Positions 18,882 through 27,679 of a DNA stretch of 33,500 nucleotides are shown piece by piece. The position numbers and the translations under genes are program-made. The number at the start of each line of letters is the position of its first letter. The first letter of the stretch is position 1. The notes beneath the pieces are model-generated. The model searched no databases. It saw nothing but the letters and a program-made list of their open reading frames with translations, and was not told the origin of the DNA. Source of the DNA: Prorocentrum cordatum (taxonomy: Eukaryota; Sar; Dinophyceae; Prorocentrales; Prorocentraceae); assembly GCA_963575745.1 (NCBI GenBank), contig CAUYUJ010022082.1, positions 647,801 to 681,300 on the forward strand. Reading direction: 5' to 3'.

Positions 18882-19737
18882 AGGTCCTCATGCAGGCTGC
18901 CCGTCTTGGTATGAAGACTGAGTGCCACTCGTTAGCGATCTCGGCCAAAGCTGCTGTGTCACGTGCTGCTTCTCATCCTGACATGTTCCACAAACTGGTG
19001 GGTGACTGGAACACCAAAGTTGATGACGACGACTATTGTTTAACCTACAAGTGGTCCCGAGCGTTCTCCGACTCCATCTTTTTCCAGATGTATAGAACGC
19101 TTGAGGAGTATAAGGCCAAGTTCGGACCTGTTGATATCTCCCACGGGAAAACCACTCAGAAGAAAGTTACCCTGGACCTAAAACGTATATGGTGGACGTT
19201 ACTGTTAGTGAAGTTCTGGCCCCGAGGATCTTGAAGATGCACCCTGAGGCCTCCAGGAATGACATCGATCTGTGCGTTATTCGTCTGGGGTGTATAGATG
19301 ACAAGCTACCGCCCTTTGTCCACGCATCGGTATTGAAAACGGTCTGCAATGCGTGGAACACTACACGGCGCTATCGACAAAAAGTTGGTCCTTGTGTCTT
19401 TGGGTGTATGAATCTCGGCGCTGACTGTCTTGACCACTATGTACGGTGCCCTGTGATAGTTGAGTATGCACGTTCTCTCCTTCGTTATCTACCCGTGAGC
19501 TGGGGCAATGATTGGTTGCAGGTAGCTTTCCCCCACCTCTGGCAGGCACGCACGTCTGAGAGTCTCATGTCTCATGCTTTTGCTCTAGATTGTATTCATT
19601 TTGCATTTTGTGTGTGTGTGTGTCGCACCCGTCGCCCCTCGTCGTCTTTCGCCCGCGGCGCCATTCTTGCTCGGCTTCGTGCTAGCGCACGTCGCTCTCG
19701 ACAGGTGCGGGCCTTAGCCACTGGGCCCAGTGGGTAG
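18882..19737 (+). pseudogene. LINE ORF2, C-terminal region with Cys/His knuckle
   Basis: The first part (VLMQAARLGMKTECHSLAIS, later KWSRAFSDSIFFQMYRTLEE) is in one frame to about 19190, then the frame changes. The second part has RLGCIDDKLPPFVHASVLKT and the knuckle CVFGC..DCLDHYVRC at 19393-19449, a C-x3-C..H-x4-C pattern seen at the C-terminus of many LINE ORF2 proteins and thought to bind nucleic acid. An Arg/Ser-rich tail ends at TAG 19735-19737. The extra frameshift and the neighbouring C28 run indicate decay. Confidence 0.82.
19718..19733. other. Perfect 16-bp palindrome near the LINE 3' end
   Basis: CCACTGGGCCCAGTGG, next to the stop codon and 29 bases from the element end. LINE reverse transcriptases often recognise a 3' structure, and with no poly(A) tail present this is a candidate. 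Function is inferred. Confidence 0.5.
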
Positions 19738-19762
19738 GGATCGGGACTCTCCCAGGGGTGTG

Positions 19763-19782
19763 CCTCCTGCTTCCTTTGCTCC
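19763..19782 (+). repeat. Target-site duplication, 3' copy
   Basis: Identical 20-mer to 14987-15006, following GGGGTGTG of the element end and continuing into CTC repeats. Confidence 0.92.
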
Positions 19783-19876
19783 CCTCCTCCTCCTCATCCT
19801 CCTCCTCCCTCCTCCTCCTCCTCCTCCTCCTCCTCCTCTTCCTCCTCCTCCTCCTCCTCCTCCTCCTCCTCCTCCT
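19783..19876 (+). repeat. CTC microsatellite
   Basis: CCT repeats. Together with the CTC stretch before 14987 this was one continuous pyrimidine tract before the LINE inserted. Confidence 0.95.
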
Positions 19877-20086
19877 CTGGAGTCGGACGCACTGGGGGCA
19901 TGGGGAGGGGGGGTGGGCGTACGCGCAGCCTGCGGCGTGCGGTTGGTCTCGGCCCCGCGCGCCGTCTCCGCTCTCTCCGCGATGCCCTGGCGCTGGGAGG
20001 CGCCGGGGAAGCCAGCTTTAAGTCTCGGCCACGCGCAGAGGGGGGTAGGGGCGAGGGATGGCGCTGGAGGTGCCGCCAGCCTGCTC

Positions 20087-20138
<52 letters not shown>

Positions 20139-20201
20139 CCGTTGTAGTCATCATCGTCGTCGTTGTTTGCGTGTTGTTCCTCCTTTTGGGGAGGAAGAGA
20201 T
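19877..20201. other. No gene; GC-rich spacer with GAC array and partial family A arm
   Basis: A 28-bp arm starting TCGGCCACGCGCAGAG at about 20025 is repeated exactly at 20201. Between them are a GAC/CGA array (20092-20140) and a short CATCGTCGTCGTT run. The plus frame at about 19917-20030 has fair GC3 use but no recognisable product. Confidence 0.5.
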
Positions 20202-20368
20202 CGGCCACGCGCAGAGGGGGGTAGGGGGAGGGGGAGGGCTTCTTAGAAGAACCCCTGCTTCTTAGAAGGCGGCGGCCTTGTCTGTAGATGTACGGCGGGC
20301 GCCTTCTAAGAAACGGCCTTCTTCTAAGAAGCCTTCCCCCCTCCCCCTGCCCTTTTGTGCGCGCCGCC
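20202..20368. mobile_element. TIR foldback element, family A, copy 1
   Basis: 167 bp. The left arm (CGGCCACGCGCAGAGG..GGGAGGGCTTCTTAGAAG) and right arm (CTTCTAAGAAGCCTTCCCCC..TGTGCGCGCCGCC) are reverse complements over about 50 bp. The centre carries a TGTAGATGTACGG loop. Related copies lie at 26374 and 32822. Non-coding, MITE-like. Confidence 0.78.
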
Positions 20369-20522
20369 AACAATCGGGCTTGTCCCTCCACAGGAGGAAT
20401 AGGGGGACACAAATGGTTTGGGGAGGGGTTTCCTAAGATTTGTCGGCCATGTTTGAGTGACTATCGGGGATTGTTCTTCCACAGTCCGCCAGTAGGAGGA
20501 CCTGTCCGACCGAAAACCAGCT
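20369..20522. mobile_element. TIR element, family B, copy 1 (diverged)
   Basis: Ends AATCGGGCTTGTCCCTCCACAGG and, inverted, TCGGTCGGACAGGTCCTCCTAC match the family B termini with several changes. It directly abuts the right end of family A copy 1. Confidence 0.6.
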
Positions 20523-20814
20523 ATGCGTGGGCCGAGTCGCTTATCCTTCGAGTGGGGGATGGCCAACCGAATTGATGTGCCCCAGAGTTGACTTGTCCGT
20601 TGATGATATTTCAATTACTTAGCGGTATGCGAGACATTCGACGTACTTCTCGTATAATCGACAACACCTCCTTAGTTCAGGGGTAATTCAATTCTGTATT
20701 CGATTCCTTATTCGAAACCTCCCTTTGTAACCTCCCCCTCCCCTTCCTTCTGTCAGACCCGAGAGGAGGAACGGGGAAAGGAGGAATGGGAGGAGCGAGA
20801 TGCATGGGCGGGAG
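20523..20814. other. No gene seen
   Basis: AT-richer spacer, no recognised element. Confidence 0.35.
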
Positions 20815-21082
20815 ATGATGATGAGGAGGAGGAGGAGGAGGAGGAGGAGGAGGAGGAGGAGGAGGAGGAAAAGAAGGAGGTGAGGAGGAGGGGAGGAGGA
20901 GGAGGAGGAGGAGAGGAGGATGAGGAGGAGGAGAGGGAGGAGGAGGAGGAGGAGGAGGAGGAGGAGGAGGAGAAGGAGGATGGGGACGTAAATAGGAGAA
21001 GAGGAGGACATGGAGGAGGAGGAGGAAGATGAATATGAGGAGGGAGTAGGAGGAGGAGAAGGAGGATGAGGAGAAGGAGGAG
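20815..21082 (+). repeat. GGA microsatellite/polypurine tract
   Basis: GGA/GAG steps over about 270 bp with few pyrimidines. Confidence 0.95.
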
Positions 21083-21150
21083 GAGCAGCAGCAGCAGCAA
21101 GAGCGCTACACCACCGCGGCTCGATCTCGCCCAACGTCAAAAGAGAAGTT

Positions 21151-21186
<36 letters not shown>
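21083..21186 (+). repeat. GCA (CAG) trinucleotide repeats
   Basis: Short GCA run at 21085-21099 and a clean run of about 11 GCA units at 21151-21184. Confidence 0.92.
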
Positions 21187-21224
21187 GGAGGGGGCGGCGC
21201 AGGGCGAGGACGAGGCCACGAAGT

Positions 21225-21257
21225 CTTCGCCAGCCCTTCCGGGAAAGGCTGGCGAAG
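21225..21257. other. 11-bp perfect stem hairpin
   Basis: CTTCGCCAGCC (21225-21235) and GGCTGGCGAAG (21247-21257) are exact reverse complements around an 11-base loop that can pair further. Confidence 0.75.
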
Positions 21258-22334
21258 CACTCGTGCTTTCCCCTCGCCCGACGCGATCGCGCTCCCCCTG
21301 CCGGAGCTGCGGCCCTGCCCGACGCGATCGCTCTTCCGTGGCGCGCGCCGGCAGGGGAAGGGCCTTCCTCTGCCGACGCCCCCCCTCGCCCGACGCAGTC
21401 GCGCTCCTCCCCTCTACCTGGTGCTGCGGCCCCCACCCCGCGCGGGGCGCGCCCCGACAGGTGCCCATCTCCCAGCTGGACGAGCACGGCGAGTACAGGC
21501 GTCCTTCCTCTCGCGGGGGCGCGGGGAGGGCCGGGGCTCCTCTTCGATTCTCTCGCTCGGTTTCGCTTTCGAGTCGATTCGATTTCGGGTCGATCTCGAG
21601 CCGATTCGATTCCTCCGATTCGATTCGATTCGATTTCGATGGCCTCCGATTCCGCTCCGGTTCGGCTCCCGAGCCCGATGTGGATTCCGGTAACTCAACG
21701 GAGGCTTGCTCGCCTGCGGATCTCCGCCGATTCGACTTCTCCCGACTCGGCTGCCACTTCCCGCCGATCCGATGCACTTGGACCAGCGATTCGACTTCTG
21801 GGCTCTCCTTGAAAGAGACAGTACCGTTCCACCGTTGTACGTATCCCGATCCCGACGCCTGAAAACCTCCATGAACCAGCGAGATTCTTCCGAAATCGCA
21901 GGAACCACTCGTTGGAGGCTGGGGCTTGCCTCTCCTTTCGGGGCCCCTTTCACGGAGCGCTTGGCCATCCTGCGGGCCCCCGGTACCCAGCATCGTTTTT
22001 CCGACCCCCAGCCCCAGTGGGCCTTGGTAATTCAGCCCTACCATCCGACCACCCCAGTTTGGGATAGGCCCCTCGAAACCCGACGAGAGCAGCCATATCC
22101 CCATCTGGGGGTGCACATCGGCCAGTGGGGCCCAGGCCACGCCAGGGGGGACAGGGATCGGTCACACGATGCTCAGAGAGCTCGCAGGCACGGTCTGATG
22201 CGAGCAGCAGGGGGTTGGCCAACCTTGAATGAGCTCATTGTCTTCCGAGCCCAGACATCCGGCGCTCCAGTTATTTTGACGCGTGAACCCCGCGAGGTCT
22301 GGACACTTTCCTAGGGCCGGTTTTCCGTCGTCAG
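21258..22334. other. No gene recognised; GC-rich spacer with TCGAT repeats
   Basis: CCCGACGCGATCGCGCTCC-type phrases recur at about 21277, 21318 and 21390, and degenerate TTCGATTCGA steps fill 21560-21660. Long frames exist on both strands but give Ser/Arg/Pro low-complexity with no motif. Confidence 0.4.
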
Positions 22335-22625
22335 CCGTTTGTTGCCCGTCCCACGTGCCCTTTGAGGCCCCCCAGAGGCCGAAGCTAGCCTTCAGTTGGG
22401 CACGTCCCTCTACAGGGGGAAAATATCAAAATAGCCAAAAAATAGTCTGGGGACACTTTCTTGACTATCATTGATCATTCATTTTGGAGTGATCTGAGAC
22501 TACTTTTCACTTGTCGTCCAAAATCCGCCTGTTGGAGGGCATGCCCGACCTAAAACTAGCCCAGAACTGGCCGCCCCAATGGTGTCGGAGCTTCGGATCC
22601 TCCTCGCGGGCGCAAGATTATTCCG
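22335..22625 (-). repeat. Dispersed repeat family E, copy a (interrupted by element B2)
   Basis: CCGTTTGTTGCCCGTCC..CCAGAGGCCGAAG, then element B2, then CCCAGAACTGGCCGCCCCAA..TCGGATCC. Removing B2 leaves a unit of about 117 bp that matches copy b directly downstream. Confidence 0.8.
22388..22556. mobile_element. TIR element, family B, copy 2, flanked by TA
   Basis: 169 bp flanked by TA on both sides (22386-22387 and 22557-22558). Left end GCCTTCAGTTGGGCACGTCC, right end the complement of GTTTTAGGTCGGGCATGCCC. The AT-rich interior shares AAAAAATAGTC with copy 3. Insertion at TA is typical of Tc1/mariner-type transposition. No coding capacity. Confidence 0.85.
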
Positions 22626-22742
22626 TTTGTTGACGGTCCCCCGGAGCCCCTGGAGGCCCCTCCAGAGGCCGCAATTAGCCCAAATCTGGCCGCCCCAATG
22701 GTGTCAGAGCCTCGGATCCCCATCGCGGGCGACAGATGATAT
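22623..22742 (-). repeat. Dispersed repeat family E, copy b (uninterrupted)
   Basis: Shows GAGGCCGCAATTAGCCCAAA where copy a holds B2, and so gives the empty target site for comparison. Confidence 0.82.
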
Positions 22743-22912
22743 TCGCATCCGCGGCCTCGCGGGCCCGGCTGCTGGGCCACGCCCCCCGCGGAGACCGGGC
22801 GCATTCTGCGCGGAGGCCCCCCTGCGCGGAGCGTACCCGTGCGACCGCGTGTCCGTGGGATCGCGCACCAAAATCCAGACCGCGAGGGCGCGGATACGGC
22901 AGGTTCGTGTCG
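22743..22912 (+). repeat. Dispersed repeat family K, copy 1
   Basis: Shares GCGGCCTCGC, GCGACCRCGYGTCYRYGGGATC and CAGACCGCGAGGGC-type blocks in order with 24236-24412. Confidence 0.6.
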
Positions 22913-23092
22913 TGTCGACCAGCGGCGGCCCCCCCGCCGGCGTTCCACGTTGAATGCCGCTGGCGACCCAGAATCGGTCGATGTTGAACGATCTGACGTT
23001 TCGGAAACGGCCTGTCGTTCAAGGTTGAACGATCCCCTCGGTGTCAAAAACCAACGCACGCGTCGGCACGACACTAACCTGCCGTGCGGATG

Positions 23093-23305
23093 TGTTCGCC
23101 GCTCGTGACAGCGCCGGCCTGGGCTGGGGGGGGGGGCCTGAGCCTGAAGCAAGCCGAAAACAGCTTGGCGTGCGGAAATCACGCAAGGCGAAGTACACTT
23201 GCACGCTCGTGCTCGATCGAAGAGGGGCGAGGAGGGTTTGGCAAATTTGGGGGGGAGCGAACGCCCTGCGAGTAAGCCTCCCTGGATCTAGAGAACAACA
23301 GGCTC
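23093..23305 (+). repeat. Dispersed repeat family F, copy 1
   Basis: CTGAGCCTGAAGCAAGCCGA, GTGCGGAAATCACGCAAG, ACTTGCACGCTCGTG and GCCTCCCTGGATCTA recur in order in copy 2. The header TGTTCGCCGCTCGTGACAGC recurs at 23308. Confidence 0.82.
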
Positions 23306-23307
23306 TG

Positions 23308-23690
23308 TGTTCGTCGCGCGTGACAGCGCCGGCCAATTCCGAGCCCTCGCCGGCGTCCCAAGCCGAGGGCCTCCCGCAGGGGCGGCCGCTGCGCCAGCGC
23401 AGCGCAGGACGCGCCGTCGGGCCTCGCGCTGCCCCTGCCGGCGCTCGCCGGGAGGAGCGCATGCCTGGCATGTGGCCGGGACCTTACTTGCATGCACGGG
23501 GGGGGGGGCTGAGTCTGAAGCAGGCCGAGAACAATTCGACGTGCGGAAATCACGCAAGTCGAAAGGCACTTGCACGCTCGTGTTCGATTGAAGAGGGGCG
23601 AGGGGGGGGAGAGAGGGGGGGGGGGCGAACGCCATGCAAGTAAGCTTGCCTGGATCTAAAGAAAAACAGGCTCCTGGCATGTGGCCGTCG
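23308..23690 (+). repeat. Dispersed repeat family F, copy 2, with a GC-rich insert
   Basis: The header at 23308-23336 is followed by about 170 bp of unrelated GC-rich sequence, then the F body at 23509-23672. Small frames are not credible genes. Confidence 0.75.
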
Positions 23691-23744
23691 GGCCTGCCGA
23701 TGGGGCCGCCGCCTGGAGGGTTTCTCCGAAGGGCTTTGGCGACC

Positions 23745-23876
23745 CGTCCTCCTCCTCCTCCCTCCCCCCTCCTCCTCTTCCTCCTCCTCCTCCTCCTCCT
23801 CCTCTCCTCCTCCCCTCCTCCTCCTCCTCCTCCTCCTCCTCCTCCTCCTCCTCCTCCTCCTCCTCCTCCTCCTCGG
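23745..23876 (+). repeat. CTC microsatellite
   Basis: CCT repeats, about 130 bp. Confidence 0.95.
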
Positions 23877-24235
23877 GTCGCCTACGGTCCCGGGGGAGAC
23901 CGTCCAGGGCCGCCCCCTCGCGAGAGGCTTCGCCCCAGACGTGCTCGCGCCGTGGAGAACTGTCGTTCGCGGCCTCTGGGGGCTAGGACGTCGCATGTCT
24001 GGGGCCGCTCTTCGTGTGCGAAGCACATACACAAACCATGTGGGGCGCTCCAGAAAGGGCCTTGCCTTCGAGGATCGAAGGAGTGGTCATCTCTTCCGCG
24101 GCGGACGGCGGCGGACGGTCGGCGGAAGTAAAACGAGGTCGCCTCCGCCGGCGGAAGCCAGCGGAAGGCTGGCGGAAGCGCCCCCAAGAGATGAAAACGT
24201 TTTTGGGCTCAGGGTTTCCGAAATCCGCCACATAT
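23877..24235. other. No gene recognised; GGCGGA-type short repeats
   Basis: Contains GGCGGACGGCGGCGGACGG and GCCGGCGGAAGCCAGCGGAA patches at 24105-24180. No domain recognised. Confidence 0.35.
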
Positions 24236-24412
24236 GAGCCATATGTCCGCCTCTGCGGCCTCGCAGGCCGGCCCCCCGGCGGGGCCGCGGCCCTGCAATT
24301 AATTACATATTGGGCGCCGTGTCCGCGGGTGCCCCCGCGCGGACGTGCCCCTGCGACCACGCGTCTACGGGATCGGGGCCCGGAGTCCAAACCGCGAGGG
24401 CACAGCTATGCC
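24236..24412 (+). repeat. Dispersed repeat family K, copy 2
   Basis: Diverged match to 22743-22912; immediately left of family C copy 2. Confidence 0.6.
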
Positions 24413-24420
24413 CTAGGCCT

Positions 24421-24636
24421 CCTAGAGTGAGTCCGAGTAAATGGGGTCGGAGGGTCGAGCCGCATCGCCGATGCATCGCCGATGCGGCTCGATGCGGAGC
24501 CTGCCTTTCTTCACGCGGACGTCGCCGATGCATCGCCGACGTCTCCAGTGCATGGCCGATGCATCGGCGATGCATCGCCGATGTGTCGGCGATGCGGCGA
24601 GATCCTCCGACCCCACCTCGGACCCAGTCTATCAGG
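24421..24636. mobile_element. TIR element, family C, copy 2
   Basis: Left end CCTAGAGTGAGTCCGAGTAA followed by ATGGGGTCGGAGG; right end CCTCCGACCCCACCTCGGAC in inverted match. The interior GATGCATCGCCGAT steps and TTCTTCACGCGGACGTCGCC match copy 1. About 216 bp, non-coding. Confidence 0.75.
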
Positions 24637-24855
24637 AGGAGAAAAAACACACAGACACAATTAATCGTCGATCCCCCAGAAAATATAGGAAAATATGGGA
24701 ATTGGGCGGGAAGACAAAAATCCAGAAAATATTTTGTGTTTATTTATTTGTGTGTCCTGGGGCTCCTTGAGTCTAGGAGACCTGTATATACGGCCGTGGT
24801 CAGCCCTATCGCTCGCTCCACGGCCACCGGGAGCGAGCGTGGCACGGAGCGGGGC
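24637..24855. other. No gene seen
   Basis: AT-richer spacer with AAAATATAGGAAAATATGGG near 24680. No feature recognised. Confidence 0.3.
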
Positions 24856-24952
24856 CAGAGAGAGAGAGAGAGAGAGAGCGAGAGCGAGCGCGCTGGCAGC
24901 TCCTCCTCCTCCTCCTCCTCCTCCTCCTCCTCCTCCTCCTCCTCCCTCCAGG
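24856..24952. repeat. GA dinucleotide run followed by TCC trinucleotide run
   Basis: GA repeats at about 24856-24880 and TCC repeats at about 24901-24945. Confidence 0.93.
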
Positions 24953-25134
24953 GAAGGGCGCGCACGCACCCCCTCAACAGTTGGCATCGCTCGGGCGTGT
25001 GCATTTCGTTTTTTTCGGCGAGGACCATTCAGGAGCATCCTCGACCATCGTGCGAAAACTACATAGGCGAAGCCGGAACATGTGCCGGGAACGGACGTCC
25101 GAGCGATGGCGAGAGCAGGACTATGCTGGCCCAC

Positions 25135-25218
25135 AGATCCGGGGCTCAGAAAAAGTTGGAGCGGCCGGTGTTGGGGTATTTCTTGTTCGGCCTCCCCGGG
25201 CCCTCAGCAGGCCCCGGG
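25135..25218 (+). repeat. Dispersed repeat family E, copy c (opposite orientation)
   Basis: AGATCCGGGGCTCAGA..TTGGAGCGGCCGG..TTCGGCCTCCCCGGGCCCTC matches the complement of copies a/b, and copy d. Confidence 0.65.
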
Positions 25219-25441
25219 AGCGTGAATGCGGTCGCTGCCCAGACCTTTGCGGGTTCACGCGTCGAAGAAGACGGAGCGCCGGAAGTCTTGGGCGGCAGGG
25301 GTGCTCCCGTGCGCGCTCGCGATGCCCGTCGCGCAGCCCCCCTCTGCACGCCTGCCTCGCCTGCGCCCGAGAGTGAGCTCGAGGACGGGGGGGGGGACGG
25401 GGGGGGACGGGGATGAATCGTCGAAGGACGGCGTAAGCATA

Positions 25442-25592
25442 AACTTTCGAATGTCTGTGCGTGTTCCTTGGGTCGGCGCTGGGCCCCCCTGGCGGCGCCT
25501 CGGGCGCCGCCCCTGGCGCGCTGCTCCTCGCTCTTGTGAAGTCCAACGCTGCTGATCCGAGAAATCCGCGCGGACCTCTGCAAATCCATGTT
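25442..25592 (-). repeat. Dispersed repeat family G, copy 1
   Basis: The complement reads TCCGCGCGGATTTCTCGGAT..GGCGCCCGAGGCGCC..CCAGCGCCGA..CATTCGAAAG and matches 28706-28836. Confidence 0.65.
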
Positions 25593-25930
25593 TACGCCGT
25601 CTTCGCTTGTCTTAGAGAGGAGGGAAGGGGGATAAGGTGAGTGCGGCGGAGGGTGGGTGAGGGGAGGCGGACGAGGAAGATGATGGGGAGTTGGGGCGGC
25701 CGCGGGAACTGAATGACGCCAACGAGGCAGCAGATGGGATGAGGGGCTCGGAGGAGCGTTCAGTGAAGCGGACGCGGAAGCCTTCGACGTGGTAGCTGTG
25801 TTTCTATGTACTGTTTCGCCGATCGGCGCGGGTCCACATCCCCCTCCCCTTCCCCCCCCATGGACCAGGTCTAGGCAGATTTAGGCAACTGCTTTTGGCG
25901 ACTGGTCCGCCCCCCCCCCACCCCCCAGAG
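25593..25930. other. No gene seen
   Basis: GC-rich spacer. The phrase GCCGATCGGCGCGG with a CCATGGA/CAATGGA follow-up near 25820 recurs near 26933, perhaps a minor repeat. Confidence 0.3.
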
Positions 25931-26119
25931 TGCTAGCATTGTGGAGGACGATCAATGGAGAGGAAGCATGTTGCCAGACAATTTCCAGATGTCTAAAAAC
26001 ATGTGGTAACAATGTTTTAAACATGTAGAAGACATGTTTAAAACATTTCCAGGACATTTTTCCGATTCGATGGCAGGACTATTAGGGTGTCCATTGTCGT
26101 GGCATCCGCAGTGCTAGCA
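25931..26119. mobile_element. TIR element, family D, copy 1
   Basis: AT-rich, 189 bp. Left end TGCTAGCATTGTGGAGGACG; the right end complement reads TGCTAGCACTGCGGATGCCA. The interior has several TTTAAACATGT-like repeats. Copy 2 is at 28031. Non-coding. Confidence 0.75.
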
Positions 26120-26373
26120 GGTCGACCCACCGCCGGCCCAGACCGAGACCCCCCTCTCCCCCCCCTTCGGTCACACGTCGGAAGCCGCCGTAAAAGTCGC
26201 TAGCGTGCTGCCGCAGCATCCTTGGTGGAGGCTGGGAGTCGTCGGCGTGCTGCCGCGGAAGTCGCCAGCGTGCTGCCCTGCGCTCGGGCGCGGCTGTTCC
26301 TGCTGGAGGGAGGCCCGTCCCGCGAGCTGAGAGGTGGCTGGAGCGGTGAGCTGAAAGCGGGCCGGGGGATCTT

Positions 26374-26748
26374 CGGCCACCCGCAGAGAGCGGTGCAGGG
26401 GGAGGGGGGAGGCTTCTGAGAGGAGCACCCCTGCTTCTGAAAAAGGTGCGGGCCTTGCCTACAGATGCAAGTCTGGCGCCTGCTGATACTCAGGCGATCG
26501 CACACATGGATCAAGGGAGCAAGGATTCGCGACGGGTCGCGTTTCCATAGGAAATCACGCATTTCCGCCGCCGCACGAGGCGGCACCGGCCGCATTTTGG
26601 GGAGGGCGCCTCCCCCGATCCATAAATTTGGCGACCGCGCGCCACATCCATGGATCGCTAATCCATGCTTGCGCGTCCCCGAAATAAGCAGCCTCATTCT
26701 AAGAAGCCTTCCCTCCCTCTCCCTGCCCCCCCGGTTGTGCGCGCCGCC
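26374..26748. mobile_element. TIR foldback element, family A, copy 2 (longer interior)
   Basis: Left arm CGGCCACCCGCAGAGAG..AGGCTTCTGAGAGGAG and right arm CATTCTAAGAAGCCTTCCCT..GTTGTGCGCGCCGCC. It is 375 bp rather than ~170 because about 200 bp of extra sequence lies between the loop and the right arm. Confidence 0.72.
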
Positions 26749-27107
26749 AGGGAGGGGGGAGCTCGCGCGGACCCGCGTGGGGGGGTGGTCGGCCACGCGC
26801 AAGAGCGGCGGCGAAATCCAAACCCGACCCTCGCCGATCGCGAGCCAGGCAGCTCGATGGGCGGCGGGGATAGGGTTCGGAGTTCGTCGAGCACGCTGCG
26901 ATATGTGATCGTTCTCTTGTTCGTAGTTCTGCCGATCGGCGCGGCCCCCCACCCCACAATGGAGTAGATCCTGGCTGTCTTGGGCGCCAGTTCGAAGCAG
27001 GTGGAGTAAGCACGGGGGCCCCGCTTCCCCATAGGATTCCACAGTCACATTGAGCAGAGGTCGGGAGCCAGAACCCCCCTTCCCTCTCCGTTCGCTCAAC
27101 GTCGAAA
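26749..27107. other. No gene recognised
   Basis: Includes an inverted, diverged piece of family J around 26815-26885 (CCCTCGCCGATCGCG..GGGATAGGGTTCGG). Frames are unrecognised. Confidence 0.35.
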
Positions 27108-27291
27108 ACGCCTCCCATCGATTCCGGGAGAGTCGATGGTTGGTGGGGATAGGGTGCGGATGTCGCCACATAACTTCTTCGCTGCCCTGACACGCCCACG
27201 CTGGAACACAACACGTGCCGTGCTCAACACGTCCGTGTTGACACGCTGCTGGTTCGGCACGTGTTGGCCCACGCCTCGGCGAGCGCATCGC
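27108..27291 (+). repeat. Dispersed repeat family J, copy 2
   Basis: Match to 14491-14693. It is followed by CAGCGATGTATCGCCGATTC, a fragment reminiscent of the family C interior. Confidence 0.75.
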
Positions 27292-27394
27292 CCGGTCGAT
27301 CAGCGATGTATCGCCGATTCAAGCTCGACGCAGCCTCCCCCGGAGCTGGTACCCCCCATGCCGTTTGCCCCGGTCTCGGGGAGCACCGCCGAAG

Positions 27395-27480
27395 GTACGT
27401 CACGAGCGTCTACATGAGCGGCACTGACGTGCTGAGCAAGCCCGTGGACGAGCCGGTGGAGGCCATCTTCCGCCCCGCCT
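27395..27480 (+). CDS. Candidate exon
   Basis: After GCCGAAG the plus frame reads YVTSVYMSGTDVLSKPVDEP then VEAIFRPA with nearly every codon ending in G or C, unlike the flanks. The acceptor AG at 27393-27394 is not preceded by a good pyrimidine tract. AAG-GTACGT at the same spot could instead be a donor ending an upstream exon in another frame. Product not recognised. Confidence 0.3.
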
Positions 27481-27679
27481 TGCATTCAGCATCATGGAAT
27501 CCATAGCCCTGATATCACAATCAAGTCGTGACCCAACTTGGGCCCGTGGTTTTTGGGCACATGCCTAAGCACATGGATGGTTTCGTTTGGCCCCTATCCC
27601 TAGTGTCTTTGGCCCTCCTGACTCAGGTCCCTACCCTAAGGCTTGGGCTAATCGAGAGGCTTGCGGCATTCCGCCGACT

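Larger units (their letters stand above)
15007..19762 (+). mobile_element. Full-span APE-type LINE retrotransposon with a 5' spliced leader
   Basis: A 4,756-bp insertion bounded by a 20-bp target-site duplication. Order: spliced leader and relic, ~60-base remaining 5' UTR, ORF1 (coiled coil plus RRM-like), ORF2 (endonuclease, reverse transcriptase, C-terminal Cys/His knuckle), 25-base 3' end without a poly(A) tail. Because the 5' end is the first base of the leader, the template was a complete, trans-spliced transcript rather than a 5'-truncated one. This copy is dead: it has about five frame breaks, three in-frame stops and a motif A substitution. The family resembles LINEs abundant in dinoflagellates; subclade not assigned. 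Confidence 0.93.
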
